From Acanthopleura granulata (lineage: Eukaryota > Mollusca > Polyplacophora > Chitonida > Chitonidae): DNA of 64,000 nucleotides. Of this stretch, positions 12,849-27,107 are shown one piece after another. The stretch covers positions 5,073,168 to 5,137,167 of the forward strand of contig JABBOT010000082.1 of assembly GCA_016165875.1 (NCBI GenBank), written 5' to 3'. Under the pieces are notes generated by a model that saw only the letters and a program-made list of their open reading frames with translations, was not told the DNA's origin and searched no databases. The first letter of the stretch is position 1. The number at the start of each line of letters is the position of its first letter. The position numbers and the translations under genes are program-made.

Positions 12849-13267
12849 CCACATTCTCTTCGCCTGGGCGTGCCACGACAGTTTGTGTATATAATTTATT
12901 GTTAATGTAAGAAATATCGAGCTGATATTGTGTTGTCGTGTGACATATGTCTTCATGCTGGTATTAGTGGAAATGATAACCCCTTGAAGAGTATGCACGC
13001 ACTCAGAGACGCTCTATGTAACCGTAACGTTACGACAATTTTACACCACAAAGTATCCAATTCATAGTACTCTGGCAAGCGGCCTAGTTCGAAGAAAATG
13101 TGCCTTTGCTGCAGAGCACCATTTCTTGGTCTTTCATTTACGTTTCGTACCGTACCGAATATCTTGCACTCATGTTTGTCAGGATCTTTCTGTGCTCTCT
13201 GCATTCACAGAAGAAAGAAAAAAATATCAAATATATTTCCATATATTCCATTCTAACAGAGATAGTT

Positions 13268-13328
13268 GAATGAATTAACGAATGATTAACGCCATTTTGG
13301 CAATATTTCAGCCATATCGCGGAGAGAG
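13268..13328 (-). repeat. SINE-tail-like fragment (ATATGGCTG family)
   Basis: On the minus strand it reads CGATATGGCTGAAATATTGC followed by CAAAATGGCGTTAATCATTC, a dispersed repeat pattern that recurs at four other sites in the window. Confidence 0.6.
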
Positions 13329-16300
13329 CATATTTAAATCATAATTCAGTCCACGGTTTTTGAGTATGTAGTCTCAATATGTAATTTTGGAAACAGTGTG
13401 GCTCTGCGTATACAAACTTTTGCAGATGTTTAAAGATTGATTAACACAAATGGGTTGATTGTTCAAACAACAAGGAAATATTGTCTATTCTGATTGTTAC
13501 GGATTGATGTGCCAGTTGGGGAATAATGGATTTGCACAGCCACTCAAGTCCAAATTCGATGAGGCAATGCGAGTTTTAAGTGTTCAATTGATTTCCTTAG
13601 GTTTCGTGCCAGTAGAAGGGCTTTAGGGCAGATGAATTAAATGTTAGCAAGTTGATGCGTTGGAAATCCACTGAGCTTATTTTGGCACGAATATCTGTCA
13701 CTGCAGCACATCGTAGGAAAGGATATTCACAATTTTATCAGCATGTAATGCCTGCCCAAGGCAGATTCGTAAGGATACGGAAAATCATACAACATTACAT
13801 GAGATTAAGTTTATGTTTTATCTTGAGTGTTCAAAGTTTACAAAACCCCAGCACAGAATGTTACGTTGTAGTCAGGACTGGTAATGCTGGTAGCCGACTT
13901 GAAAGAGAAATTCCATATGTGTATTAGAGTATAAACGACATTAAGAGGAAACCCAAATGCTGTCTGTCCTCGGTTTGGTCACCTGTAATCTGTCTGCACA
14001 AGGACTGGAAGATAAGGATGTATATATGTATTGGTATATCTTGGTCAAGTATATAATGCTCATCGCCCTTAAACGCTTTATGTTGTCTCACAGAATTTAC
14101 GAGTATAGGGGCAGGGCATAGGTGTACATTTACAAGTAAATGCACAAAACAATCCAACTGTTATTCGTCGAACATTGAGATGAATTAATATTAATAAGTT
14201 TAAACTTATATACTCTTCCAAATGGCGAAGGCTTTGGGAGTAAAGTTCCATACAGTTGTTATAAACCTTTTACAAAATGCAGTTTGCCCCTCCTTGCACC
14301 CCCCCCCCCCGGCATTTAAACACACATTTGTTCAGTAACACTCTTGATAATGCCGTGCAAAGTTGTTATGTCTAAGAATTGTAAACGGTCGATATATCTC
14401 CTGAAATAAGGCATACTTCAGGTACAAATGCTGTAAGTTGGTAGAGGATCCTGTGCTCTGACATTTACTGTACGAAAAGGTCACTTTTAGGGACGGTCGG
14501 AAACCTGCATATGAAAGGCTAGAGTATGTGTGTTTAAGTGAGTTTAGATGCACACTTATATATACATTTATATATGTATTTAATTCAGCGCATATGAGCT
14601 AGAGGCTAGGAATGCACCGACAGCAGCTGGTAGCGAACGGGATAATGGATGCATAGAATAATGATACATCAAGTTTATATACGAGGTAGGTTGTTCTATA
14701 CACTTATCATGGGCTGTGAACATGGTGTGATGAGGACGCGAACAGCTGGCCTGTCAGCAGGGATGGCACGAGGCTGCGCCAACAAATGAGAATTGTTTCC
14801 GAATAGGACAGGAGAATAGCAGAGTGGGCAAACACGAAATATATAAATAAACAACAGAACAACGATAATATTTTACATATACCGATGTTCGTCACTTGAC
14901 ATGATTCATATCAATATGACGAATGTACACACATTTTGACGTTCTTTTTTGGAAGTGTTTCAGAAAAGTGACAAAGGGACCTTGATATTCTCCAGCAGCT
15001 ATTAACATGTGCACGCGGTGACTGGGTTTTTTTGGCATGTTGTGTTTTTAATGCTGATGCATATGGTTACTGTAAGTCCGCATACTGAATTCCGAGGATG
15101 GGACTCTACCATCATACACACCCACTAGATGTTATTTTGGCTTTGAAAAGGCAATGCTCAGTGTAATGTTAGTGCACTAAATGGGTGTAAAACCACGATG
15201 ATGATAGAGTATAACAGGAGAAAATAATGCATATGGTTTTGAAATTTAAAACTGAGGTCAAGAGTAATATGACCTGTGATGGTGGTGGGGTGGGGTTTGT
15301 TAAAATAAGTGTGGATACTTAGATGGAATTGGTTTGACTATCGACCCAAGGGGTGGCCACGATAAGAGCATGTGTATATGTGTTCACTGTTTCAATGTCA
15401 CCAACGCTCTTGGTCTCGACGCTGTGGCCAGCAATAAGTAGATAAATCCCTTAATCTCGGGTTTAGGGTTAAATCCCTCTGAACCAACCGATTTAATTCC
15501 ATCAGGTCCATTGAGCCCGCACTTACATTGATCAGGTTCACGGTTAGCAGTACATTTACATCAGGAGCTAGAGTTCTGGGCTCCCGACGGAACACGTCCT
15601 TATGGAGGTCGTTCTTCTGCTTCTCTTCGATGGGCTAATGGAAATCCAACACAACTCTTATTGACTCCCAGTAATGAAAGAGGCCAAGTCTCGCTCTAGC
15701 GAAATCGCCTGCCACTATAATATCACCACATTCTCTCGGAGCTACAGAGGCAAGGATTTATCAGCAACTTCTTTCTCTAAGCTTGAATTTAAATTCGATT
15801 AAGATTCCGATTTGTTGTTCAATATATTTGCTTTAATCTCAATGTAGTCCAGGCAACAACAACAAATCTACCAGAAAAAAGCGTGTTTTACGCTAGAAGA
15901 TCAAAGTTACGCAATACATTTAAATGGCGGCATCAGTGGACTAAGTTTTTATTAAACTGCCTGCTTAGTTTCATCATTTCTTGAAATAAATCTAAGGACG
16001 ACAGAGAGCTTAAACTGAATTTTATTGTTTCGAAATGGAACACTGTTTTCTCGATTTATCAGCTTTTTCAGTTTTTAAAAACAAGTGCAGTGTCATGTTT
16101 CCCCATGTTGAAGAGAGGCGATAACGCGCTTCAGAACAGAAGAAGATGTGTTTCGATCCAGTCGTGTTCTAATACAAATTAAAAAAAAGGGGTATAAGAA
16201 CGATAGGTTAGGTGGCGGTTTCGAAAGGTAATAGAATTAAATGGACTCTTTCCCAAAGGGCCGAGACATTCCATCATACAAGAAATTTACCTATAAGGAA

Positions 16301-19300
16301 ATTTTTAGGCCTAACTATTCACCTTTCCACCAAGGACCCATGAGTTGATGCGGTCAATCCCACACCAATGCGTGAAAGAAAGAAACAGTAAACATTTTTT
16401 CCAATTGTTAAACATTTGCTTCAAATAACCCTGGGTTACATGCTGAAAGCCCCTGTCCCGGATTTCAAAATATTTTATATTCCTATTAGTTCCTTAGTAA
16501 TATATAGTCATGAATTTGACATTTATTTTGAGATATGCATCGACCAGAAAGATTCAATTTATTGATATGGAACCTGTTCCGAGGAAGAATATAGTCCATA
16601 TAGGTATTGCCAGACGCTGAGTTCTTTCAAGTAATGTTATCTGAACAGAAATCTTACAGATATGTCATTAAACAGCTGAAATTGTGCTAATCTGGCGTAA
16701 AATTCAAATTGTTAACTTATTCAAAAGCATTTCAGGCTGGAGCATTTGCTTCCGTCTATATCCGAACCCCTCACCTTGTGTGATGTGGATGGTCAAGGTA
16801 TGGTTACCCCAATCAAATGTGGTATCTACGTCCAAATGTATAAAGTGAAAGTCCATTTTAGAAGCCTTCGCTATTTACTAAGAAGAATGTCTGATAATAA
16901 GGATATTCCAAAAACTATTTAAGTTAAAACCTTAAAAACCATTTCCTCCTACCATAATACTGGCCGCCATCCTATGAGTAAAATAATCTTGCGTACGGCG
17001 GAAAAAAACAATGAAATAAATGAATAAATCTTGACGTGTCTAATAAATCAAAGACATGCAGAAAATGAATTATTATTAATAACATGAACATGTCTTTTTG
17101 ATTATGGTCCAAAATGCCTTTATTTATTGACTTATCATGATGTCTTCAAAACATGCAGCTGGAAACGCACATATTTTTATTGTTACTCAAATTATTGAAC
17201 TCTCGTGAAGTCGTCTGAAACCGGTAAATGTCAGCTGAGAAAAGATTCACCGGAGCGATAATACACACTGTAACAGCTGAATGTAACAATTGTGGCAGAA
17301 AGTTTATGGCATGGGGTTTTGACGTTGATTTTTTTTTGTCACTAATATTGATTGTGTACAGTTGTATATTGAACTATATACCTGCAGTCATAAAGACTGC
17401 TCATGTGGATTAAACACCGTGACTCTTGGGGTTGCACGAGAATAAGGCATGGAGAAATTTGCTGATCCGACTAAGCCAAATTTCATCTTAGTTGCATTCA
17501 CACGAAAGCTATGAAAATGGCAACATCGAAACATTCACAACACAGCATATCAAACTGTATTTTGCGGAACATTTAGCTGACATCGGCACATACATACATA
17601 CATGTAACACTGTATTGATTTAGAAATCACTCACTGCATTTGTGCTTGAGATTTGACGTTACAAAACCAGAAACAAGAACAAGAAATGCAGACTATAATT
17701 TTCGATGACTACTCAGCCGGATAAGTGAGTCAAATCCATTATAGAATTTACAGGATGCATAGTCCATCACATTCGTGAAACGACTGGTCGATTTTTCACT
17801 TGTTGTTAAAAGGCTTTCATTAACCCACGTATTGTATATCATTTATTTGTCTATATTTTACTTCTATTTGTCTATAAAATGATATTCTGTTATTTTACTT
17901 TTGCATAAAAGTTAAATATCTAAGCATATTGCATCTTCCCAACGTGGCGTCTCAAGTGTTGCTTATAGCATGTATCGTTAAAAGCCTATTTATATTGAAT
18001 CCCCAGTGGCTGTCACAAAACAGTTCTGCTAGTCGCGAATACGGGTTGAATCAATTTGATGAAAATAGGATTGTAGACAAAACAGTCGGTAAGTAGGCAT
18101 AAATCGTTTATTGTTGCCATGGGCTACCGTCATTTCCTGTGTGCACAATGTCTACCCAAGGTAGGAAATGTGGGCTTGTTGTAGCAATCATTTCTTGATG
18201 ACAAGTTTACAGGAAAGGACATTACTGTATCTGGTACGTATTGCCGAACATACAGGACGAAAGGACGAAAATCACATTTTCTTTTAGTATTATGTATTGT
18301 TATACACTGTAGTGGTTGAAAGGAAATCAAAGCACAAAGATATTTCTATTCATACATTGTCATTATTACCAATGAAAGCATTACTGAGATGTTAGCAGGA
18401 CCGGTGATGTGCCATCCTTTTGTAGAGTTAATATTTTCGGGTAGAAGGAAGTCAAGCCGCAAGTCTAATTCATGACAACTGTGATACGAAATGATCTTGG
18501 AAATTCGACGGCAGCACAAGCAAGCTCTGACACGACTGCCACATCAGATCTTACGTTCTGACTTTTGATCTTTATTAATTTCCCCAGTCATACACCCGTG
18601 TCTCGGATATCTGAGACTATGGCAAATGCTGTTTGCTGACGGGGAAACCGTGTTTGTAACGGCATTCAAAATCAGCTTCAAAATTCCCTCTAGAGTCCGT
18701 CATTGATTTATAGAGGACTGGGCAGAAGACTTGCAGGCCTGGATTCTGAAAATACCTTTGGTTAAATTAATGCATATTGCTGGTTGCCTGGAAATATCGA
18801 TCGGCCAAGCCCCAGTCATAACATCACGGACTCTCCTATGCGCCTCCCCTCTCTGATGCAGCAACATCCACAATCCGGCACCCTATCTAATAACCATATC
18901 AGTACCCCCAGTAGGCCCGTTAGTGTGACAGGTACCAGAACAGGGCAGGGTAATGACAATAATTGTCAGTATAATGACCGACAAAATCGCCTCTCGGACA
19001 GAAAATGCAGAGAGAAGAACGATATACATCTTATGGCTTACGGACGAAAACTAACGGATCGACCTTGCGAGACAAAACCCACACAGCTTTATTTGAATTC
19101 TGGATAAAGACTTTTCGTGATAGGACATAATTTAATTTTTTAAATGTTATCACATTTTAATAAATTTAACATCATGTGTGACAGACCAGCAACTCTGACA
19201 CGTTAATAGCATTTCGCTGCACATGTATTTTAAAATTGTGGTTTTTCTAAGGGGTTTAATCTGAAATTGCATTAATAACGTTGGCGTATGAATTAGAAGT

Positions 19301-20388
19301 TTATCCTGGTTGGAATAGCTTGATAGTCTAGTATAAGAAAAGCTTTTGACTGAGTGAGCTATTCTTCGGGAGCGTAAACACAATATAAGATAATGCCACA
19401 TGGTAGACGAGACCAAAAAAAGTCGCTGTTAATCGACAGTGATCTTACGCTACGTGTGTGAACCTAGGATCTATCGCCTGGGGTAGAGAGGCCCTTGGCA
19501 TGGACCGGGGTGATTTTGGAGCATCTGCGATTAGAAGTTACCCTTGGCTATCGCGGGCTGTGGTAAATCAGTTCTCTGTATTCTTAGTCCGACGTACTTT
19601 ATCCCTCGTGGTGCATACATGTACGAGCATCGCAAATGAATCTTCAGGAATCATATACACTCATTTCATGAAGTCACGTGGATACAGCTGTAAAAACCAT
19701 TTGAATTCGAAGAGCAAGTTAAGTTGTGAATGAAAACAATTTTTGAATTTTATTTCGGGTAAATGGGAGGCGATTAACCAGGATCAAATGATTCCTACGA
19801 ATTGAAAAAGCAAATAGCAAAGGCAGTATAGGTATATATGTAGTAGTTCAGGTTGACAGTTAGGTAACGTGGATGACGACTGGTAGCAAATTTCAATATC
19901 ACAATGTTACACACTTTGATGACATACAATCTTTAATAACTGACATGAATCGTGATATATATCTTAACAGGGGATAAAATTAGGGATATAACTAAGATGG
20001 CTAATTTAACACATTAATATAAAAGACCGCAGTGTAGAGAGTAAAACCAGAACAGCGACGGCAGTGTGAGAGTAGGCAAATACTCGCCAGTAACCGGTGA
20101 TTCCTAAGTCTGGCCTCTTGTCAGTTTATATCAGTTACGGCTTTATTCTAACTGTTCGCGTAAGTGTTTAAGAAATAGCAACTTATACACCCGTATCACT
20201 ATGCATGGCTCAACCGGAATTAGGTAGAAAATTCCACAGATGATAAATGCAATATACTATACGACATTGGTTTAGAATTACTGAAAATGTTCTCATCACC
20301 TTTAATACAAGTAAACAATAACATTAAAACAATACCAAGGTATCAGGCCTCGAGGATACTTATATTTTATATATAATATTTACTTGAT
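13329..20388. other. Gene-free AT-rich stretch
   Basis: No gene, RNA gene or complete element recognised. It holds short simple-sequence runs (poly-C near 14300, ACAT repeats near 17593). A block at about 18530-18750 is more G+C rich and contains a Hox/Pbx-like TGATTTAT; it could be regulatory but nothing confirms this. Open frames on both strands are short and have no recognisable product. Confidence 0.5.
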
Positions 20389-20389
20389 G

Positions 20390-20640
20390 GATTTGATTTA
20401 TTTGATCGTACTCAAGAATATTTCACTAATACGACGTCGACCAACACTATGGCGGGAGAAAATCGGGCAGGGCCCGGGGGAAACCCACGGCCATGTGCAG
20501 GTTGTTGGGGGACATTTTCACGCCTGAGAGGAAACCAGCATGAGCTGGACTTGAACTCACAGCGAAAAGCAGTGGTGAGAGGCACGGGGATAATAACACC
20601 GGTTACTTAAAGCTGTTCTGGAGCCGAGGGATCCTTAACC
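20390..20640 (-). repeat. tRNA-derived SINE, copy 1
   Basis: Minus-strand copy. In plus reading it begins with the tail side (ATTTGATTTATTTGATCGTA), then ACTCAAGAATATTTCACTAA, the body with the GGGGGAAACCCACG core, and ends with the inverse of the tRNA-like head (CTTGAACTCACAGCG is the B-box side). Diverged. Confidence 0.8.
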
Positions 20641-20729
20641 ATCGTGGGAACCGACGAGTTTAATACTTAACTATATGATGTATGAAGAAGCACTGGTCAA
20701 ATAAAGCGTAATAGGGGTTAAAACGCTAT

Positions 20730-20870
20730 TTCTTTTTGACTGTCTGGCTTGTGACTAATGAGGCTCGTGTTCGAATCCAACGCTTGCCCATTAGCTTGCA
20801 GTTTTCTGTCAGGGGGTTTGTCAGGTACCAGGCAGAGGAAGAATTGCTGTACACTGCGTCTTTTTTTCTC
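20730..20870 (+). repeat. Possible second tRNA-related SINE head fragment
   Basis: Contains GTGTTCGAATCC, a good pol III B-box, preceded by GGCTTGTGACTAATGAGGCT, which could be a decayed tRNA-like half. The following sequence differs from the main SINE family. Low confidence. Confidence 0.35.
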
Positions 20871-22759
20871 TCTCTATGAGTCCCACATGACCTGGTGTGA
20901 TAAAATATTGATTATGGAGTTAAACACCTATCAAAACACAAATAAATCACAATATCTTCATCCACATAGCTGGAATTTTTGATACCTTCGACCCGCGTAA
21001 TGCCGAACAGATGGTACGAACGAGTATCTACACCGTATTCTAGTCTTATTAAGTTGCGTGGAATTTAACTGGTCATTTGAACCTGGACACCGGCAATACT
21101 GTTGAAAAATCCTATGATAGGATCATGTGCCAATATGTATGACCTGTCTTTCAATGCTCAGTTAAACTTTTGCTACAACTCCAACTGGTTGATGTTTACA
21201 TTCTTGCCCAGCAGCAAAAACGCATGACATATCAATTTTTTTATGTAGTGATTTAAATAGAAAACACATTTATTTGAATAGTTACTGTTACATTGCTTTA
21301 TTCAAATGACTTACGTGAATACTTATACAGGCAAAACACTGGTGTGCCCGTTACATGTTAATAATTTTTTTCTCCATTTTCTCAGTTGCTTGACAATTAC
21401 ACAATGACAGATTTTCTCGTTTCCTAGGTTATCTCTTTCTGTGCCTGTAGGTCGTGCGTGTCACAAATTACCGGTTAGTCACTTTTTTGTTCCTTGTGCA
21501 CGCATATGAGATAACGTCAACGAGTCACTACATATATATTACACGCTTACCTACTGAGCTCAGTATATGGGTATGACAAGGTTTCTAAAGAGTTCTCTCA
21601 ATTCCACTGCTGTGCAATGTTTTCCACCCTAACCCTGTCAACGACGCTGACAACCACTAAAGGAAAAAACAAAAGCATCAGCGAGGAAGAATTGTCCATA
21701 TTACATATTAATGTAGTTTTACATATTCTGTATCAATTACAATACACCTCATGAGCCCATAAGGCAATGAAGCAGGTAAAATCGCTATTCACATTCTGAA
21801 GCGTATTTGTGTCTAGGTAAATGCCTCATCACAAACACTTATTATCAGTCTAATGTCATCAAACTGTATCCGTCTATGGTCTTGTGGGATGGACCAAAAA
21901 ACCCACCCATCATATAGCTATCCATGTAACCTTTGAATGGTTTCAATATGCTAATAAAACAAGTATAATTATTTTTTGTACATTTCGATAAGTTTCAGTT
22001 CGACATAAGGTACATTAGCCAATATTAGCATGTCTTCTTATGACGTTCCATGACTTGTAACAAAAGGCATCCGCTAAGAGAATAATAACACTCTCAGTGA
22101 ACTCCAACGCTACATATATGCTTAAATAAATGTAGGTCACCTAGAGAAACAGAACAATCTAGATTATGTATTTTGGCTGCTCGACATGGTTTTTCCTGTT
22201 GTGGCTGAGATTTCCGTCAATCCCGTGCATTCCATTCTAAGTTACCCAACCAGTTTTATCCCTGACATGTTACACTTGGGTTATCAAATCGTAGGTGGAT
22301 CCTACGCGTTCGTGGTTTTCCGGCTTACGATCCTTACCCTCGCGATAACTCGGTCCTAGACGTTTAGTTTTTCAATGAACGATTGGTTGAAAATTGTGTC
22401 TTCTTTCAATGGTGCTTACTCGACGTGAAAAAAGTTACAGCAATAGATTTGTGTTGTTTTACGCGACGGCAGGGGAGGTACAGATAAATGGTTAAGAAAC
22501 AGTTAACGACGAATGCTAAAGGATTTAATGTGAGGTTGGCTACACGTATGCATGTAATGGTTATGGAATGAAGGAGATGATGACATATTTGTATATTTGA
22601 AACTGATGTATATTTATACTGCAAAATTCTCTTTCCACGGTGTCAATTTTCGTGGGCACCTGATATAACAAACGGCGGAGGACGACACTCGTTTAGCAGT
22701 TTATGCAACCCAATGCCTTTGCCCAGAACTCGCAATATGAAGACTCAGTGTACGTCAAA
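20871..22759. other. Gene-free AT-rich stretch
   Basis: Nothing recognised on either strand apart from random short open frames. Confidence 0.5.
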
Positions 22760-22855
22760 CATGGAAAACTTCCTCAATAGTGTGCCAAAGGTCGGTGACT
22801 AACCCCGAATATTCTCGTGTCCACCATTAAACTGACCACCGTCGTTTGAGTTTAA
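22760..22855 (+). repeat. SINE-related fragment, second family
   Basis: Contains TGCCAAAGGTCGGTGACTAA followed by CCACCATTAAACTGACCACC and GTCGTTTGAG. The same pattern recurs at 55475-55565 (plus) and 61345-61455 (minus), so it is a dispersed repeat with a 3' end related to the main SINE. Confidence 0.55.
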
Positions 22856-23000
22856 ACTTCATGAGTACGTCGTTCAACCAAAAACAAGTTCTCTTTTGCA
22901 CAGATATGTCTTTATACAGTGAACTTCATTTGTTTGTTCACTTGGCAATTAGCATCACATTTATCATTGCTTCGGTCTATAACGACGGCCTGTGTTTTGA

Positions 23001-23215
23001 ATTATTTACTTGATTGGTGTTATACGCCGTACTCAAGAATATTTCACTCACGCTACGGCAGCCAGCATTATGGTGGGAGGAAACCGTGCAGAGCCCCGGG
23101 GAAACCCACGACCATTCGCAGGTTTGCTGGAGAACCCTACCCCGCGCCACCAGAGGGGAAGCCAGTGAGAGCTGGGCTTGAACTTACAAAAACGATCGCA
23201 TTGGTTAGATGTGTG
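23001..23215 (-). repeat. tRNA-derived SINE, copy 2
   Basis: Minus-strand copy: TTGATTGGTGTTATACGCCG, ACTCAAGAATATTTCACTCA, AGCATTATGGTGGGAGGAAA and GGGGAAACCCACGACCATTC, then a decayed head. An open frame across it (22919-23314) is a by-product of the repeat. Confidence 0.85.
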
Positions 23216-23825
23216 CTTTTTAGCTGGAAGGACCCAAGGTCAACATGCTTTTACTGCTGTCTCTTCGGAGCACCACACCGCAGACCCGACGCTCCATTGA
23301 GACAAGCATTATAACGCCTGGTCAATTCCCACCCGGGAAATTCTGTAACGCTATTAAAGCGACAAGCGAGAAAGAATCAACCTTGCCAGATTTGATATCT
23401 GTCTCACGAAGAGATTCTGAATTGAATGAGACCCATTAAAGGCAACTGCATAATTTCTAGGAATTTAGGAACACCCAGCATACACTGCACATTAGTGCAC
23501 ACGTCAGCTTTCGTCAATGGTCGGAACAAGGCGGCATATCAAAGCTCTCCTCCTATAGGTAAAAGCACACCAGTTGCACACGCTGCATGTCAGCTCTCCC
23601 CGAACAAACAGAAGACATTTACATTACTATACGTTGATATAGAGCGAGTAATAGACTAACTCATTGTTGTCCCAGGCTTTGCTATCGGTTATATAAACAA
23701 TGTATGTCGTGTGGACACTCAGCGAAATACGTGGAGAACAGACCAGTTTGCAGCTGTGCAACACTGTATAGCTATGCATTTATGATGATCCGACATTAGC
23801 GTGGTGGGGGTGAGGGGGGGAGGAA

Positions 23826-24085
23826 CGTGGAAGAGGGAGATAGCGCGCCAGCGCGGCGTTATGACCCCTGTACCTCTCACCAATGCCGTCGCTGTGAGTT
23901 CAAGTCCAGCTCATGCTGGCTTCTCATCCAACCGTACGCGGGAATGGCCGCCAGCAACCTGCGGATGGTTGTGAGTTTCCCTCGCGCTCTCTCCGATTTC
24001 CTCCAGCGTAATGCTAGCCGCCGTCGTATAATTGAAATATTCTTGAGTACGGAGTAAAACACCAATCAAATAAATAAATCCGCCC
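23826..24085 (+). repeat. tRNA-derived SINE, copy 3
   Basis: Nearly full-length, forward. The tRNA-like head runs from about 23826 (A-box region GGGAGATAGCGCGCCAGCGC; B-box GTGAGTTCAAGTCC), followed by the body and the end TTGAGTACGGAGTAAAACAC plus CAATCAAATAAATAAAT tail. Confidence 0.9.
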
Positions 24086-24685
24086 TTAGTAAAGGCAACA
24101 CAGTTCTCTTTGTTCTTTTGGGAAAAACAAGTGAATCACAAGCAGATACTATTTTCTAAAAAAAAAGACAAAACACGTCATTCAGAGTGGCGTTGTCAAA
24201 TGCCGACGAAAAGAGTTTTTGTCAGGGACATTAACACATGTCAAGTATGTCAGACAGAGATAATCCAATCTGTGGGTAAATGTTTTGTCATATCACTGGA
24301 TTATATAAAACCGTAGCCAGCAACAAATCAAAGAATTACGTTCTGTATCTTTTATTGTACAAGATTACATACAAAGCTGAAGATATTAAGGAAGAATAGC
24401 AATGTTAATGATACGCCTTGACTACTTCCTACGTATATGTCATCATCACAAGAGCATAGGGTGATTTCTTAACTTGTGACGCTTAAACATATTTTTTGTC
24501 ACGACATAAACAAATATTAATTGTACTTTAACTCCATTCATATTTTGATCGTATTAACGATACTTGAATCATGCTAACGTTCAGATTTGAAGATGATTAA
24601 AAATTTTATGTGCTAAGATGTGTAATTCAGGGGACTTAACTGCTGATCAACCTGACATGCCAGTATATATCCTAAATGTATGTAT

Positions 24686-24944
24686 TCATTTATTTATTGA
24701 TTGGTGTTTAACGTCGTACTCAAGAATATTTCACTTATACGACGGCGGCCAGCATCATGCTGTTAGGAAACCGAGCAGAACCCGGGGAAAACTCACGACC
24801 AGGTTGCTGGCGGACCTTCCCACTTACGACCGAAGAGGAAGCCAGCATGAGCTGGATTTGAACTCACAGCGACCGCATTAGTGAGAGGCACCTGGGGTAT
24901 TACGCCGGGCTGTTGCGCTAGGACCCTTGGCCAAGCAGGCCCCC
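24686..24944 (-). repeat. tRNA-derived SINE, copy 4
   Basis: Nearly full-length on minus: tail ATTTATTTATTGATTGGTGT, body TTTCACTTATACGACGGCGG, B-box side TTTGAACTCACAGCGACCGC, and a head ending near CCAAGCAGGCCCC. Confidence 0.9.
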
Positions 24945-25527
24945 TGAATGTATATAAGAAGTTATTTTAATACATATACGTTAATCGCATGATGCATACT
25001 AAACTTCACAGCCGTAAAGTTCACTTTTCTTCCATTACAGCTTCGCAAAAAGTTAGAACCAGTACAAGCATCCAAATCCTTTTAATGCTTTTGATGTCTT
25101 CGTAAGACTAAAAAAATTCAGGTCAGACTAGGTTTCCATGAAATCAGACAACAAACTTTCACATATTCTAACTTAGACATTCTGAATGGTGGATAAGTTG
25201 TGTAATGTCGTCATTAAACGTAGAATAAATGCACAATGGTAAGTTAAACTTTTAAACACAAACTTTTCTCCCACCAATCCTAAAACTCGATGTGATATGG
25301 TAAGATCGCTGATCACTTTACCTCTGATATATAGCTTGTCTGAACACGTAAATAACTTATCATCCACCAGCAAAATTTCAGCCTTTCAATACACATTAGA
25401 AACGCGTTTAGTGAAAGACATTAAATAAATTGTGCCGGGAATACTTACTATCTTGCTATTTCGAAAATTTGTTCAAAAATATTTCGTACCTATTCTCACC
25501 CGCAGCGGTAGCTCCCCAACGTAAGAA

Positions 25528-25590
25528 CGAATGAATGAATGATTATGGCTTAACGGTAATATTTCTCCATATGGTGACAACATGTTTAAA
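25528..25590 (-). repeat. SINE-tail-like fragment (ATATGGCTG family)
   Basis: In plus orientation: GAATGAATGAATGATTATGG then CTTAACGGTAATATTTCTCC and ATATGG. Same family as 13268-13328. Confidence 0.55.
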
Positions 25591-26479
25591 CCAAGCGGCA
25601 ATGGATGGTGTTTAATGCGATAATGAGAACACTTTCTCTCAAGAGAAAGGAAAATAAGTGTGAATGAAAAAAGAGTAGCTTACTCTTCGTCTGTGCATGC
25701 ATCATTAGGTCAAAGCGAACATGTCGGTTCAGTAGTTGCTTACATATGTCTGACTTGACGAAACCTCTAAATGATTACATGATTGCATTGTGTACAACTG
25801 TGTGCATTCTGGCCTACTGTGGATGCCTTTAGCATCCAGTTTCTATTCGGGGCCTGCTGCTAGATTTCTGAGCAGCCTCACAGCAAAACACACAATGTCA
25901 GAGTAAACTAAAGATAAGATGTGACGAAGCAATTAAAATCTTGCATGTTCCAAGATCATTTAGAGCAGTAGAGACACATCGGTTGTGCTGTGCCCGGTAA
26001 CTATAAAAATACAGATACTGAAAGCCGCAGACTTTTATGCTGGAATATATGTTCTCCTAGGAAGTGATATATGTACTTACTATGTTCCTAGGGTTTAGCC
26101 TAGACAGAAAATTCTGGGGCATGATCTGCACACAATAAAAATGTGTTCATACACAGAATATTATTTTATTTTTTGTTAAAAAAAAAGTATGCATTGAAGT
26201 TCCTAGTGTTTGAAACGAAGTTGCTTACCGAAACTAAAACTAAATGGGAAACCGTCTAAGCCCTTGTCATTGTGTGCCGGTAAATAGCCCGCGTGGGTGC
26301 GTGTCAAAAACAGCAAACATATGCACTGGTTAAATATTTAACGAAATCGGAACAGATAAATACTTTCTAGAGGGTAACGTAAAGTAAATGGCTGAAATCT
26401 ATGCCGGCTTTGAATTTGGTTGATCTAATTTCACATTTACTCTTATTGAACTTTCGTTTCCACAACATTGTGTGCTTGT

Positions 26480-26725
26480 TTGATTGGTGTGTCACGCCCT
26501 GCACAAGAATATTTCACTTATACGACAGTGACCAGCATTACAGTGGGAAGAAACCGGGCAAAGCCAAGGGGAAACCCGACGACCATCCGCAGGTTTGCTG
26601 GTAGGTCTTCACGTATTATCGGAGAGGAAATCAGTAGATGAACTTGAATTCACAGCGACCGCATTGGTGAGAGGCTCCTGGGCCTTTACCCTGCATACCC
26701 TAACGCGCTAACCTCATACAGTCCA
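26480..26725 (-). repeat. tRNA-derived SINE, copy 5
   Basis: Minus-strand copy with GATTGGTGTGTCACGCCCTG, AAGAATATTTCACTTATACG, GCAGGTTTGCTGG and GAATTCACAGCGACCGCATT. The tRNA-like head is still visible up to GCGCTAACCTC. Confidence 0.85.
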
Positions 26726-26765
26726 CGAGAATCCTTCTCCACAAGAAGTGGAATCCTTACATATA

Positions 26766-26889
26766 CACTGAGATAAAAGACTGGGTCAACAGACTCGATT
26801 TGGCCATATGACGACGTTTTCCGAGTTGAATTAACTTTACTGGAAAACTCAGATTTTTTATTCTGTTGACCCGAATTTTTCTCTCAGTG
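26766..26889. mobile_element. Short MITE-like element with ~28-bp terminal inverted repeats
   Basis: Left end CACTGAGATAAAAGACTGGG TCAACAGA and right end TCTGTTGACCCGAATTTTTC TCTCAGTG are imperfect inverted repeats bounding 124 bp. There is no coding capacity. I cannot assign it to a superfamily. Confidence 0.6.
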
Positions 26890-27107
26890 AAAAGGACTTT
26901 ACCTTTAGGATGTGGTTGTTGAAAGCAGCCGTTAAAATACTACTTTTATCGAACCAACTTATCAAACTTTCAGTAACTATATTAGTCAAAAGAGACTCTA
27001 AGTGGAGTTTCGTGTATACATATGGAACCAGTTGAATAATTGATACCGCTTGTATTTGATCGTCACAATACAGACGCTGCTTATGTTTACCGCGGCTGTC
27101 ATAAAAC

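Noticed and set aside
22919..23314. 131-codon frame as a gene
   Set aside because: Mostly SINE sequence in inverse orientation.
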